Positions 42,891 through 58,021 of a DNA stretch of 64,000 nucleotides are shown here, one piece after another. The translations under genes and the position numbers were made by a program. The notes below the pieces were generated by a model. The model had not been told where the DNA came from, ran no database searches, and saw only the letters and a program-made list of their open reading frames with translations. Source of the DNA: Diphasiastrum complanatum (Eukaryota > Streptophyta > Lycopodiopsida > Lycopodiales > Lycopodiaceae); NCBI GenBank assembly GCA_029204225.1, contig CM055112.1, forward strand, positions 24,428,693 to 24,492,692, read 5' to 3'. The first letter of the stretch is position 1, and each line of letters opens with the position of its first letter.

Positions 42891-45042
42891 GAAGAATACA
42901 ATGACATCCATAAGTAGCATTCAGTCAAAGATGTGCACAATCCTTCAATCAGATGGGTCGGGAAAGTGAAGACATCACTTGTCCTGAGAGGAAAAGCACT
43001 CTGGCCCTAGGTGGACGGGACTGAAGAGATGCCAGCCAATGCTAGAGAAGAATTTCGTGAATGGAAGGAAAAGAATGATAAAGTAGTAATTGTCATATCC
43101 TCCTCCATCGAAGACAACATTACACTGAATCTTGCATCAATATCAAATGCACTAGAGCTATGGGACGCGTTGAGAACAAGACCAAGTCGCAAAGCCAGAT
43201 CATGCACTTGGAAGATCAACTCACCTACCTACGCTGGAATGGCAAAGACCTCACAACATTCATCAGAAACATGAAGAACTTGTTTCTCTCTTTACACAAT
43301 GTTGGCGCAGAGCACGAGGTCTCGTTGAAGAAGCAGTTGACGTACTTATTGCGTGCCCTTCCAAGATCCTTCCAAACCACATGGACTTTGTTGGCGAAGG
43401 ATGCTACGATGACTCTTGAGAGAGCAATAAGCGAGATCAAGGAACTAAGCAGGAAGGAGCCCTCCAACAGCTCGTCTTATGTAGAGGAGCCAGAATCCTC
43501 AAGGATAGTTGAGGAGAGAGCAGACAATAATGCATCCGCTCACTTATGCATAGATGTGTGTGCTACATCGCAAACCGACATTCAAGAAGTTGTTCTTGAT
43601 TTGGGTGCCACGTCACATTTTGTGACAATGATAGTTGACGTTCGACAAACAAATTCATCTAGATACATCATATTGGGAGATGGATCGCAACATCAAGTAA
43701 ACGGAACTGGCGCATTATGGCTATACACCAACGGTAGAGACAAAAGACTTGATGATGTCATGTATGTACCCACCTTGCAAAAGGACCTTCTATCTGTAGC
43801 AAGGATAGCAAATGTCAGGATGCGCATGACATTCACACATGAAACATGCAATGTCATTGATGCCAACACCAGTACTCTCGTCACACATGAAACATGAAAC
43901 ATTCACACATAAAACATGCAATGTCACTAATGCCAACACCAGTACTCTCATCACACAAGGCAAACGTAGAGGCAACCTATATCATCTAAAGGTACACCTA
44001 CCGACAGAGCAAGCTCATCAAATCCATGTGTCAATTGACTTCATGTGGCATAAAAGACTATGCCACATGAACCCAATGGCGCTATACAAAGCAAGTCAGA
44101 ATGGCACATTCACAAGAGTAAGCATTAAAGATGCAAATTTGACACCCTGTGATGCATGTAACAAAGGCAAGATGTCACGAACATCCCTCACCAAGGATTC
44201 ATTCAGAGCAACAGAGCTTCTAGAAACAAATACACTCCAACATATGTGGACCTTTTGACATGCTCTCTGTGGGAGGCTCACGATACTACATCACCTTCAT
44301 TGCTGACTTCAGCAAGTTTTTCGCCATATATTTTATCCACAACAAGTCTGACGCTCTTGATAAGTTTGCAGAATATGTAAACTGGGCTGAAAAATGGACT
44401 GAAAGAAAGGTCAAACAAATTTGAAATGATAGAGGGAGGAATACAGCTCCAACCGCTTTGCTGATTTTTGCAGTAGTCGTGGTATCCTTCACAAGAAGAC
44501 TGCAGCCTATACACCACAACACAATGGTGTAGCATAAAGGAAGAACAGAACTCTCATGGAAGCAACAAGATGCATGATGGCCTATTCAAAGGCATCAAAA
44601 TCAATACGGGCTGAAGCAGTAGCTACGACCACTTACCTACAGAACAGAACAGGCAAATCAGGTATTCCTCACACCATGCCACATGAAGTGTGGTGGGGCA
44701 ATAAACCTAATCTAGCTCATGTATGTATCTTTGGTTGTATTTCTTGACAAGACCCACAAGAAGTTGGACGAAAAGGTCAAGCAAGGATACCTTGTAGGAT
44801 ATGATACACACTCATCATATTGTAGGATCTATCTGCCAGAAACTAATCAAATTAAAACCGTCAGAGATGTAAAGTTCAATGAAACAAGAACAATGGCTAA
44901 TGAAGATTCAGTCAGCTATGAAATTCTTGGGAAGCAATACTACAACATGCCGACATCGACAGAGGGAGCGTATCTTGAGAATCGGGAAGAACAAGACGTT
45001 CAATTTCCAAACGGACTGAGTGAAAATTCAGATGACGAATAG
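42891..45042 (+). pseudogene. Copia gag-protease-integrase remnant
   Basis: UBN2-type gag (about 43010-43560) reads REEFREWKEKNDKVVIVISS, then HLEDQLTYLRWNGKDLTTFI and QLTYLLRALPRSFQTTW. The protease (about 43590-43800) has VLDLGATSHFV, where the usual DSG is DLG, and LDDVMYVPTLQKDLLSVARI. GAG-pre-integrase (43960-44200) has FMWHKRLCHMN and CDACNKGKMSRTS. In the integrase (44215-45042) the first catalytic Asp is Asn (HSNICGPFD); NDRG and the Glu segment survive, then TAAYTPQHNGVA, a stop, RKNRTLMEA and KVKQGYLVGYDTHSSYCRIY. RT and RNase H are absent. Several frameshifts and two altered catalytic residues show it is dead. Confidence 0.8.
43830..43960 (+). repeat. 70-bp tandem duplication in the copia protease region
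   Basis: CATTCACACATGAAACATGC starts at 43830 and a near copy at 43900. Both contain GCCAACACCAGTACTCTC. It duplicates the sequence after the protease and introduces a stop at TGA in the first copy. Confidence 0.8.
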
Positions 45043-47110
<2,068 letters not shown>

Positions 47111-47111
47111 T

Positions 47112-47316
47112 ATTTCTATCAGTTAAAACGCTAGAACTAAACACATAGAAGTTTAGTTCCATTTTCTTAGACAGAAAGTTTAGAATAAAGATGTTGTGCT
47201 AAGTTATTGTCACATAGACAATATGTTGGCTGATATTTTGACAAAGCCATTGTCTAGAGATAAACATTCTACCTTAGTAGATATGATAAATCTCAATTGT
47301 AGTTCAAACTCGTAGC
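47112..47316 (+). pseudogene. Copia RNase H end fragment
   Basis: DNMLADILTKPLSRDKHSTL on the plus strand is the copia RNase H terminus, normally ending the polyprotein before the 3' LTR. The upstream part is degenerate and abuts LINE E. Confidence 0.7.
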
Positions 47317-47325
47317 AGTAAGCTT

Positions 47326-47334
47326 AAGGAGGAG
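47326..47334 (+). other. Polypurine tract
   Basis: AAGGAGGAG directly before LTR start TGTTGGAATTTAATC. Confidence 0.65.
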
Positions 47335-48226
47335 TGTTGGAATTTAATCTAACTCCTACTCATCCCAACAACCCTTCTTTCTTCTCTCAATTTTACTCTC
47401 TCAGATAAAACCTGCAGAAAATGAATTGTTTTTCTGCATATTTGAATTGTTTGTCGCAACAGTATGCATTTTTCTCACAATTTTTGACGGTCGAAAAATG
47501 CGAAAAAAGTTACACTACATTTTTCATGCAATTTCTGACAAGCGAAAAAAGCGAAAAATGCATTATTGCATTTTTACACGGGATTCCACACAGGCAACAG
47601 TTGTCCTTTAAAGGGCGAAGATTAAAAGCCAAAGAGTGTTGCGACGACCGTCTGTAGATTTATGAGGGATCCCAAGTACAGACCATTTTGTCTTCACGCT
47701 CCAATAATAAACCGCGGTCTATTGATCAGTTTAATAGCTCCTAACTATCTTGTAATTGTATGATTAAGATTACGCAAGATCTTCCAGTTTCTATATAAGT
47801 AAATGAGCGATTATTGAAGAAGGTGGAATTTGTTAGAGATACTCCAGTAGAGATCAAACCACCAGAACGGGTCTTCTGGTAGGTGACTCCTCAGAGTTAG
47901 TGATTATATAGAGAGAGATATATATATTCAGAACTTTAGAAATTGGTTTGATCAAGCGCTTATCAGCTCAATTGCATTGTGGTCTGATTATTGTTTTACA
48001 ACATTATTATATGAATTCGCTATTGTTCTACATCTTTGCATTTTTGTTGAATGAAATTAACTCTCACTCCTCTAACACAAACCACATTATAAGAGAAATG
48101 TATCGTTGTCTCTGACGCCTAAGCTATTTCTACATTCTCTTCAAATCAGGTTATCAGCAGATTGCATGGCTATCTCAGACGCCTAATTGTTTTCTGCAAT
48201 CTCTCTGTCATGGTAGTCTAAGACTC
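47335..48226 (+). repeat. Probable 3' LTR of a copia element
   Basis: Starts TGTTGGAATTTAATC after a PPT. A TCTATATAAG box near 47790 fits an LTR promoter. A plausible end is GTCTAAGACTCCTACA at about 48226, which resembles the 5' LTR end GACTAAGATTCCAACA at 42802. The body does not resemble 42232-42802 closely, so the two LTRs may belong to different elements. The right edge is uncertain. Confidence 0.5.
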
Positions 48227-50949
48227 CTACACTAACTCTCACAAACTTTACCACTAATGGAAAATGTCATTTTGGAAACAATAGGATGGTCTACGAAGGT
48301 TACTTTTGCAACGATTTTCTAGATCTGATGATTTTCTCACTTTTTAGGCACTAAAAACCACTTTTCAACTTCTTGCAGAAGTTGTTTGAGAGAGTTCTGC
48401 CTTCGTTGTTTGCCTTTTTTGACCTTGGAACTCTTGCAAAGGCACTTTTTTTGAAAACTAACTCTTGTAGGCTTTTGTGTGTGCTTTTCACAAGGAAATG
48501 CAGCTCTGCGAAGGTTAGTTTGCAGTTCTGAACGTTTATTGATTTTTACAAGGGATTTATGAATTTTTTTTTTTGTTTTTCTCTGTTTTTTCAAAATCTG
48601 TTGGGAAGTAACTCTCGCAGACTTCTATGCAGGTCTGGGACTATGCCCTAGAGCTGCTTCTAGTCATGTGAAGGTTAGTTCCTATTGGAAAAAAAGGTCT
48701 GAAGTGATTTTTGGCCACTTTTTTCCTCCAAAAATAGATTTGAACATTTTCTGGTGTTTTTTGATGTTTGTGATGGGTTGTCAAGCCCTTAGAGGGTGCT
48801 TTAGGTCTCCACTACCACTCCACACCTCCTCCGCTAGCTTAGAACAACCAATCACAAGAAAACATGCAAAACAAGTCTAATTTACCCCAAATCCACCTAA
48901 AACACACTAAAAAAGCTAAACCACTAAAAAGACAACTAGGACTAGTTAGAGATAGCCTATCCCTGGCAACAACGCTATTGTAGGGTGTGTTGATTCGATG
49001 GTGAGCAGCCCTCCACCTGCCAAGAAGGGCTAGAACACAAAGATAGGTTCCTAACTATGTTTAGTTGTTAGTTTAGATGCTTTCCTAGCTCTATTTTAAC
49101 ACTACCTCACTTTAATTCTACTTTCACTAACACTAACCACAAGCAATCATCAAGATAGTAGGTGAAAGAGGAAAGAGAGAGAGGTGAAATGGAGGTTAGC
49201 TCATGTGCTCAAAGTGCATGCTAATGGAAAAGCCATAACTAGTTAAAACAATAACAATGGAAATGAAAGCAAAAGCAAACACAACAAAAGCACAAGAAAG
49301 AGTGATTAGCACATGAGGATGCTTTGGCTCTCCAATTTGGTAGAGTCTCCTCTCAATAAGCATGTAAAATGGTGTATAATAGGTGTCTTTTTATCTTTGG
49401 GGTGGCCCTTGCCCCTTACTTCCTATTGGCTACTTGCAAGAAGGTGGGATTCAAATCCACACCCTTCAAAAGAAACACAAACTAATTTATGGTGCACGAA
49501 GAAGCACATTATGTTAGGCCACTTTAGCCATGACAATATAATTGTAAAAAATGTGTTAGGCCACTTGGGCCATTGCAATTGTAAAATATAAGTTTACTCA
49601 AATGTAATTGTGTAATTTGTAAAATTATGGTTTTATTAAAAATGTAATTACATGGTTAGGTAGATAGGTAAGGACAAGTCATTTTAGAATAATTGATATT
49701 ACGAAGTTAGAATAGGTAGGCTGGTTGATGATAAGTCGTATTCAACGGGAAGCTGAATGGACCGTAAGCAACTGCAAAATTTACGATTGTGGTCTTTATG
49801 CGGTTTTTACGAGAAGATGAATCGACTATTTGCGATCACTACAAAGTCTTGCAGTACCAAGTTGCGATATCTTGGCAGGAGTATAAATAGGATACTTGTA
49901 GCCAAAGTGGGGACTCTTGATTTTACGTTGTCTAATAGTAGTATGATCAGGCGTCAAAGGGTGAGAGCCGAGCTATTGTGTATTCAGTCATTCAGTTTCT
50001 ATGTCAGGTTGCAAACAGCAAGAAGCCTATTGCATTGCCTAAGACCTTTTGAGCAACTATGATGTGGACACTGTGTACTGTTCAATAGTGTGAACTCTTG
50101 TAATCAACATTAGATCATTGTATGAAATGTGGATTGAGCATTGTTATATATTCCCTTGCACGAATCTTGTTGTAATCGTTGTATGGTTAGTATTCTATGA
50201 TAATTCTTCTATTTTAAGTTGCGGCAATTATTAGGATATTTTAATTTTGTGGAATGTAACTGGGTTAAGTAGATTTATAGCACTTTGTGAATGGTATTGA
50301 GTCCAGCATTGTTACATCAGATTAAATTACAATGGTTTTGTTTTTGTTGATGATAGAGTATGTCCTTAGTGTATTAATGGTTCAGCGGTGCTTAGTGCTA
50401 GGTAGTTAGGTGCCCAAACACCCTCCTGACACCTTTTTGGTTCTATTGCCGGTTAGGAGTGTACTTTGAATAGGAACGAGTTTAAATTGTGGGTAGAATT
50501 ATCAAAGGGAGGAGTAAAATCGTCCTCAATGTCTACAGGTGCTAGTTGTTTGGATTTGGAAAAATCTATGATTATTCGTGGAATGGAGGCTGTCTCGAGA
50601 GGACAGATGATTCATGACAAGAAAGAAACTTGCAAAAAATTTACTTGCAAAGTGCCAAGCCCCCTACAGGAATCACAACCCCTGCAACATTGCATGCTCT
50701 TCCATAGTGTGAAGGAATCTTGTATTAGAAAGGTTCATGATATAACCTTGTTGTGAAATCTTGGCACAACATACTTATATTTGAAAACAAGATTTATGTA
50801 GTATAAAGAGTGTCGGTCCCAAAAGAGAGCACATAAGAGAAGAAATATATCAATATAGTGAAAATAAAGATATTTACAATAAAGTATAGTGAGATGGTGG
50901 AATGATGATGGAGTAATTCTTCATTGACAAGAACAGAGGTTTTCAGGGT
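48227..50949. other. Unassigned sequence
   Basis: No gene recognised. Around 48290-48680 there are scattered near-copies of GCGAAGGTTAGTTT/TACGAAGGTTACTTT, perhaps an LTR-element leader. A frame at 50466-50756 (+, 96 codons) has no motif. Confidence 0.35.
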
Positions 50950-51365
50950 TTGACTAGAATTAGAATAACAATGTGCCAATCTATATAAGTATCCATGCCT
51001 CTTTCCGAGCGCAAGGATCTTATTACTCCTATCGACAATTCTGCATTGATTAGACTCAAACTCCACCTTATGACCTAAATATGTAATTCTACTTACTGAT
51101 AACAGATTTGCAGAGAGTTTAGGAATATATAAAACTTTTGACAATAGTTTGAATTGATCATGCTCGAACCTCAATTTTATAGTACTTTCACCTTCGATAG
51201 TTTGAGTGCTATCATCACCAAGATGAACATACTTCTTTGTGCTGTTAAGGCATACATGAATGGAAAATCTTAGGATGATTGGTCATATGTTGAGTAGCTC
51301 CAGAATCCAGAAACCACAAATCATCCAAATTCACATTTTTATCTTTGACCATAAAAGCGCCTGTC
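50950..51365 (-). pseudogene. Copia protease and pre-integrase fragment
   Basis: DDLWFLDSGATQHMTNHPKI, with the intact catalytic DSGA, then after a frame change YVHLGDDSTQTIEGES, LLSKVLYIPKLSANLLSVSR and RHGYLYRL. The order is the normal protease to GAG-pre-integrase run. No other domains adjoin on the left. Confidence 0.8.
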
Positions 51366-52514
<1,149 letters not shown>

Positions 52515-52690
52515 GTTTTGAAGTAAACGTTTGAATCTGAAGAGCTAGGTGCATAGCCATGATCAATAAGGAAAGTATTGATCTTTTGAAACCATGCTTG
52601 AGCATATTGCTTCAAGCCATAAAGTGCCTTATGGAGTTTTCACACATGATTGTGTTTACCCTCGATAATATAACCTTCGAGTTGCACTCG
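52515..52690 (-). pseudogene. Copia RT fragment
   Basis: VQLEGYIIEGKHNHV, a stop, then KLHKALYGLKQYAQAWFQKI and NTFLIDHGYAPSSSDSN: the middle of a copia RT before YVDD. It adjoins an unrelated Ty3 gag fragment on its right. Confidence 0.8.
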
Positions 52691-52805
52691 GAGGTGTAAT
52701 GGCATTTTGGGCAGCTCGTCAGGGGTGGTGGTTTCTGTGGATTGGATTTGTTGTTTCCACTTACCAGCATGTTTCTAGAGAATGTGGAAAGGGAGAGTCA
52801 CATTA

Positions 52806-54415
52806 GCTTGTAATAGATCCCCCAGACTTCAGTGCCTTCAAGGGTTTTGAAAAGATGGGGTGAGGTACTTTATGGGAGGTGGAAAAGTGTTGGTCTGCAT
52901 TTTGAATTTGTTGTCGATATTGGTGATGCAACCTAATTTCTTTAGATCGGTGAGGATTGACAATGGATGTCAAACCTTCACTTGGAGGTACATTATGCTG
53001 CTGGGTTTTGGGTGCAACGTTAGGGCTTGGCATTGGGTTTGTGCACGAGTCAAGACCCATGTTGGATGAGTTTTGACTGGCAATGTCTCGATTTGCACGG
53101 AACAGATAAGAGTAGTTGGTTTATATTGGAAAGGACAATCCTTCACATGGTGTTCAGTGTTGCAATTTTCACAAGTTGGTGGAAAGCGAAGTTTATCTGG
53201 GTAGCGAATGCTAGGATGTTTACCTACGCAAATAAAACATCCTTGTATTGTTGGAAGTTGATGTGTGACAAACACAGCTTGGTTAGGATCATAAGTTTGG
53301 GCATTGGGGTCAACCACTTGAGCATTAGGATCATACGCATAATAAACAACTATCTCAATGGTGTACCCTGGTTGAGTAGTGTCTTCCACATAATAAGTTG
53401 TCGGATCGATGGTATTGAGATCAAGATAGTGGACAACTTGTTGTGAAACAAGTTGATTAACGACGAACTGTTGACGTGCTGGATACTGATTGGGTGCAGT
53501 TGGTCGTAGTGGATAGATGCCTTGTCACGGAGTGGACTGTTGTGGATTGTAAGCACGGTATTGCCGAAAAATGGGTCTGGGGTCCACTGGATAATGGTGT
53601 TTCATGAGTTGGGGACATTCACTGGCAGTGTGGTTTTGTGAATAGATAGAAGACCATATATTTCCTCTTGATGGAAAAAGATTTATCAACAATATTTTTC
53701 ATGACGGTTTGAAAATTAGCAGCGAGTTTATCCATATGGGTTTGTTGAGCTTTCTACCAAGTTTCCATTTGTTGTAGAAGTTCAGAGGATTGGGCGATAT
53801 TTTTGAACTTCTATTGATTAAGACGGTCTGGATTTTTTGATTTCTTTTCTCTGTGATCAAAGTCCTCATAGGGCCCCTCGTCTTCTTCATGGATGACATC
53901 AGTCATTATGTCCTTAAGTTGCTCATAAAGGTCAACTGGTTTTAGTTCTCGGTGGATATTTTTAGGAAGTCCAACCAGGAACAGTTTGATGGCCATTCTT
54001 TCGGTGATATTTTCGTCAATACATTTACCTTGAGGCGTTTAAAATGCTCAATGTAGCTCCTAACAAACTCTTCGCGAGGCATCTTAATATGTGTGATTTG
54101 GATGAATGGGCTATGAGTCAATTTAGAAGGGTTGAAACGCTTGATGAGACCGTCCTTGAGAGTAGTCCAAGAAGCAAGATCAGGAACTTCAAGGTTGAGA
54201 TACCACTCTTTGATAGTTCTATATAGCACCATAGAGAATAGTCTGAGCTTTTCAGTTTCAGAGGTGTCTCCATAGAAGCAGCATGCATTATCAAAGTCTT
54301 GGAGGAATCTAACTGGGTTAAATTCTCCATTGTACTTTGGTGCATCGATTCATGGGATTTTGCGTTCTAGTCATGGAGGAGCATGATTGGAAGATTCAGC
54401 ACAATCTCGAGACAT
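52806..54415 (-). pseudogene. Ty3/gypsy gag with two CGA-to-TGA-type stops
   Basis: From the ATG at 54415: MSRDCAESSNHAPP, stop, LERKIP, stop, then IDAPKYNGEFNPVRFLQDFD and LFSMVLYRTIKEWYLNLEVP with SWTTLKDGLIKRFNPSK, a Retrotrans_gag capsid. Later frames hold QTYDPNQAVFVTHQLP and the knuckle CENCNTEHHVKDC (about 53160). Both early stops are TGA where Arg would suit (PPRLERKIPRID), as expected from C-to-T decay of CGA codons. Frameshifts follow near 53950 and 53400. No pol domains adjoin. Confidence 0.75.
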
Positions 54416-55324
54416 GATGTGGTATGAGGGGTAGAAAAACAGTATAGGTGATCAGTACAGTACTGTACTTGGCCAAAAAAGGTAAAAAAGATAGTTTTCT
54501 TGCAAAATAGGAGACTTTGACAAAAATTGGAGTTTTATGTAGTAATAGAATTCGCAGACAAAGGTAGAAATCGTGGACAGGCTAAAAAATAAATTTACAG
54601 TATTCACGAATTTTGACAGTCTTTACACTGTAAAATACTTTTTTTGGTGGTTTTTTGGATTTTTTTTTCAAGGGATGGAATTTGCAGAGGGTGCAAGGAA
54701 ATCGTTTAGTCTGTGGGCAATTTTGTGGTCTGGTCGGCGATTGCATTTTTGGCATTGATGTACTGAGTTGGTTTTTGGTTGCGATAATTTTACTATATGG
54801 TTGTGACTTGTAATAATAAGCAGTTGATCGCAAAGCATTTGATTGGATTATCAAGTGGGGTGTTTTGAGATAATTATACATCAAGTGTGAATATTGGAGT
54901 ATATACAATGGAATTTTAAGTATATGTTGAAATGGTTGTGCATTTAATTTGCATAGTGACAGATGGGTTTTATAAATTTCAAAAATAGAATTTTGGAAGG
55001 ACACAAAATTGGGGTACTAGAGTAACAATAATATAACATGATAATAAGAACACTGTCCTGAAAGGGAGCCACTAACATTTGCTAGATACCTTTTTGAAAT
55101 GGTTGCATAGTACTTGTTGAAGTTTTAATTACAATGGTTGCGGATGATTCAATTATTTTTTCAGCTTAGAGGGAATATTACGGTTTTTACGGTTCCGTTG
55201 GAGTGAGGTGCTACGGTTTTGTTATTGCGGGTTTTACAATTCACAACAACGATGGTTGTGAACAGTGCGGCTACTTCTACGGCTTAGTGGGAGTATTACG
55301 ATTTACTTAAGTAGTTGTGATTTT
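54416..55324. other. Unassigned sequence upstream of the Ty3 gag
   Basis: AT-rich, no gene recognised; could be leader or LTR of the gag element, but no PBS was seen. Confidence 0.35.
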
Positions 55325-55475
55325 TACGATTTGATTGTGACGGTTCCATGTTGCGGTGTTTTGATGATTTGATTGTGACGGTTCCATGTTGCGGTGTTTT
55401 GACGATTTGATTGTTACGGTTCCATGTTGCGGTGTTTACGGTTTGATGGTTATGGTTCCATGTTGCGGTTCGACT
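55325..55475. repeat. 38-40 bp tandem repeat, about four copies
   Basis: GGTTCCATGTTGCGGTG recurs at about 55340, 55379, 55418 and 55454, joined by TTTGATGATTTGATTGTGAC-like linkers. Later copies diverge, and earlier sequence (from about 55170) contains looser GGTTTTTACGG words. Confidence 0.8.
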
Positions 55476-56124
55476 ATTATGGTTCCCGATGTAGGCTTCT
55501 TGTGGGTGCGAGATGTGACACTGCATTTAAGTGAGCCAACGGGTCGTAACAACCAGGATGGGTACGATGGACTAGATTTTGGCGGTGTTTAATGACATTA
55601 AAGGTAACGTTTAAACAATTCATGAGTACTAGGTTTAATTAGATGGTACCATAGCCATCGATACACGTCTACTTTCAGTAGGCGGACGTGGAACCGGGTA
55701 GCATTTGGAAGCACTGGAGTAACTTAAAATGGAGGTTACCCATTCCAGAATTACCTTCTAATCGAGAGTTCTTGCGTTGCAGATTGCTACGATTGTGTGC
55801 AAGTATTCACAAGCAAGGTGCTTGTATCAAGGGAAACGACGACGATGGCAGCGATTAGTAAGGGCTCTAGATTTATCGACGTACAGAAGTTTGAAGTTCT
55901 ATAATTTTGGGCATGCAACAGATCCCTTTCACGCTCAGTTGTATCTTTAGAAGTCTTCACCGTATACAGCTCCTTCTGCAGTTGAGTGATTCAGTCAAAG
56001 TATTGTGCATTCTGCTCACGAAGCAAATTGTTGTTTTCGTTCTTCTGTCACAGTTGCTCCTATATGCCATTTAAGCTCATTTACCTACATCTGAGTATCT
56101 TCGATGCCTCTTCCTCTGCAACCT
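55476..56124. other. Unassigned sequence
   Basis: No gene recognised. Minus-strand coding-like text around 55930-56120 (ERLKVAEEEASKI) may continue the frame at 56125-56391. Confidence 0.35.
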
Positions 56125-56391
56125 TCAATCGCTCTGATTGTTGTACATATATTGTGTGCTAGTATATTGCGTGGTCCTGTAGGTATTGATATTGTCTAAT
56201 AAAATCCATTCCGGGTTGTAAGCCTGTGCCATATATAAAAACATTTTGATATGACCATCATCGGCATAATACTTGTTTTGTTCCAATGTCCTTGTATTCC
56301 TAGTTGGCTTCGTGGTGTCCTGCAGCGGAATAGCTGCTGTTGTGACATCCCGTGACGGCTCTGCATCAATATCATCATTTTGTTGTTGCAT
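56125..56391 (-). pseudogene. Unassigned acidic/Gln-rich frame
   Basis: 88 codons with NKYYADDGHIKMFLYMAQAY and a Tyr/Gln/Thr-rich end, followed in another frame by a coiled-coil-like ERLKVAEEEASKI. I do not recognise it. Its position among copia and Ty3 fragments suggests transposon origin, perhaps gag. Confidence 0.35.
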
Positions 56392-56699
56392 ACCATGTTA
56401 ACTCCTCAGCTGATATCGTGTCTTGTTGTGTTTGAGGACTAAATGAATATGATTGAACCTCGGCCTCATCCCCTTGCATGTGTGGCAACAAAATTTATTT
56501 ATACGGGAATACCCTGTGAAAAAATATGAATCACTAAGATCCAAAATCATCCTCTTGATCTTTGGTATGAAAGTCAACACAATCTACAACAATTGCATCA
56601 TAGAAAAATCAGCATCTACTTAATGAAAGAGATACAAACTCAATAAGAACTTGGTCAAACATCAAACATAAGATGAAATGAAGTTGTTGTCCGTACAAA
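56392..56699. other. Spacer, no feature
   Basis: About 300 bp without a recognised gene; a 60-codon frame at 56398-56580 (-) has no motif. Confidence 0.35.
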
Positions 56700-57631
56700 A
56701 ATAGTCAGCTACTATATTTCACGTGTGTGGATCCAAATATAACATAATATGAGCATTCTTCACACAAGATTGGAAGATGTCACCAATATAGTGCACCAAT
56801 GGATAGATGAGCCCAAGAGAACTCATGTATAAGCATGAAATCTAGCAATTGAAGATCCTTGATCATCCTCTTGATCCATACCATCTCTTTTGTGCAATGA
56901 GTAAGTGCTTTGTACCCGGCCTCACTAGATGACAATGAGACAGTGACTTATTTCTTTGACATCCATGATATAGCTCCAGCACCTATAGAAATACAATGTG
57001 CACTTATGGATCTCCTATCCATTTTATCTCCAAAAAAGTCCAAATCTAAAAATCCAAACAAGTTAGGTGATGATCCCTCATACAATATGCCAAAATCTCG
57101 AGTTCCCATGATGTATCTCAAAACTCTTTTCTCTAGGTTCCAATGCTCTTCACTAGGATCTTGCATAAATTGGCTTTATCTACCAATACAATAGCTTAGA
57201 TCTGGTCTTGTGATTGTTAGATAGGTAAGTGAACCAACTAGCTTTCTATAGAGAGTAATGTCCTTGAAGGATCTTTCATTACCTCTTATAGTTAGCTTTA
57301 CATTTGACTCCATAGGTGTATCACAAGACTTTGCATCTACCATATGAAATCTTTTTATGATAAAATTAGCATACATCTCTTGACAAATGAAAGTATATTG
57401 AGAAGATCTAATCATTTATATTCCTAAAATGTAATGCAAATGACCAAGATTATGCACCTCAAACTCCTTCTTGAGAGCAATCTTGACCTCATCAACATCT
57501 TGATTGTTTCCACCACTCAAGATGATATCATCCACATAGATTAGCAAAATGGTAACATCATTTCTAGCAAATCTATAATAAAGTGAATGATCATACTCAC
57601 TCATAACAAATCTTTGAGAGAGTAAATCCAA
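56700..57631 (-). pseudogene. Copia RT (YVDD) to RNase H fragment
   Basis: Three consecutive frames separated by short breaks: DVTILLIYVDDIILSGGNNQ to LGHLHYILGI; CDTPMESNVKLTIRGNERSF and LYRKLVGSLTYLTITRPDLS; HWNLEKRVLRYIMGTRDFGI with GAGAISWMSKK. Then SLSSSEAGYKALTHCTKEMV leads into a decayed RNase H end. It is the best preserved copia RT in the window but lacks everything upstream of the palm and has no LTR. Confidence 0.85.
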
Positions 57632-58016
57632 TTATTTATGTATCAATATTATAAGACTAACTTAATTTTTTTTAATTCTTTGGCAGATTATATTCCATGC
57701 CTTTCCAAGTTCCTAAAGTACAAGGATTAGTTAACTACAGTTTACGACTATTGACATCAAATCAACCTCGAGTGTACAAAGACGGGCATCAAAAGAGTAT
57801 TCGGGTAGAAACTGTAGTCCAATCACAATCGTTTGTTCTACCCGATGGGATATCTGAAAATCATGAAATTTGGCGGAGAAAGATGAAAATAATTTTCGTC
57901 CGTCAACCACTATTATAGTTCGTCACAGATGAACACCATTGATTGGGACACATAAGCGTTGAAAGTGTGCGAAGTCCAAAAAAATATTTGTACAATTAAA
58001 TACTCACAATGTCACA
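57632..58016. other. Flank of the LTR element
   Basis: A 73-codon plus-strand frame at 57697-57918 (ending NHEIWRRKMKIIFVRQPLL) has no motif. Just before the target site the sequence reads TACTCACAATGTCACA, similar to words in the AT-rich tract right of the element. Confidence 0.4.
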
Positions 58017-58021
58017 ATCTG
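58017..58021. repeat. Target-site duplication, left copy (ATCTG)
   Basis: ATCTG immediately before the element; the same five bases follow its right end at 63337-63341. Confidence 0.9.

Noticed and set aside
52806-54415. Endogenous pararetrovirus remnant
   Set aside because: The capsid and knuckle pattern fits a Ty3/gypsy gag, and no movement-protein or viral polymerase sequence adjoins it.
55325-55475. CRISPR-like array
   Set aside because: Contiguous tandem repeat with no unique spacers, in a plant genome.
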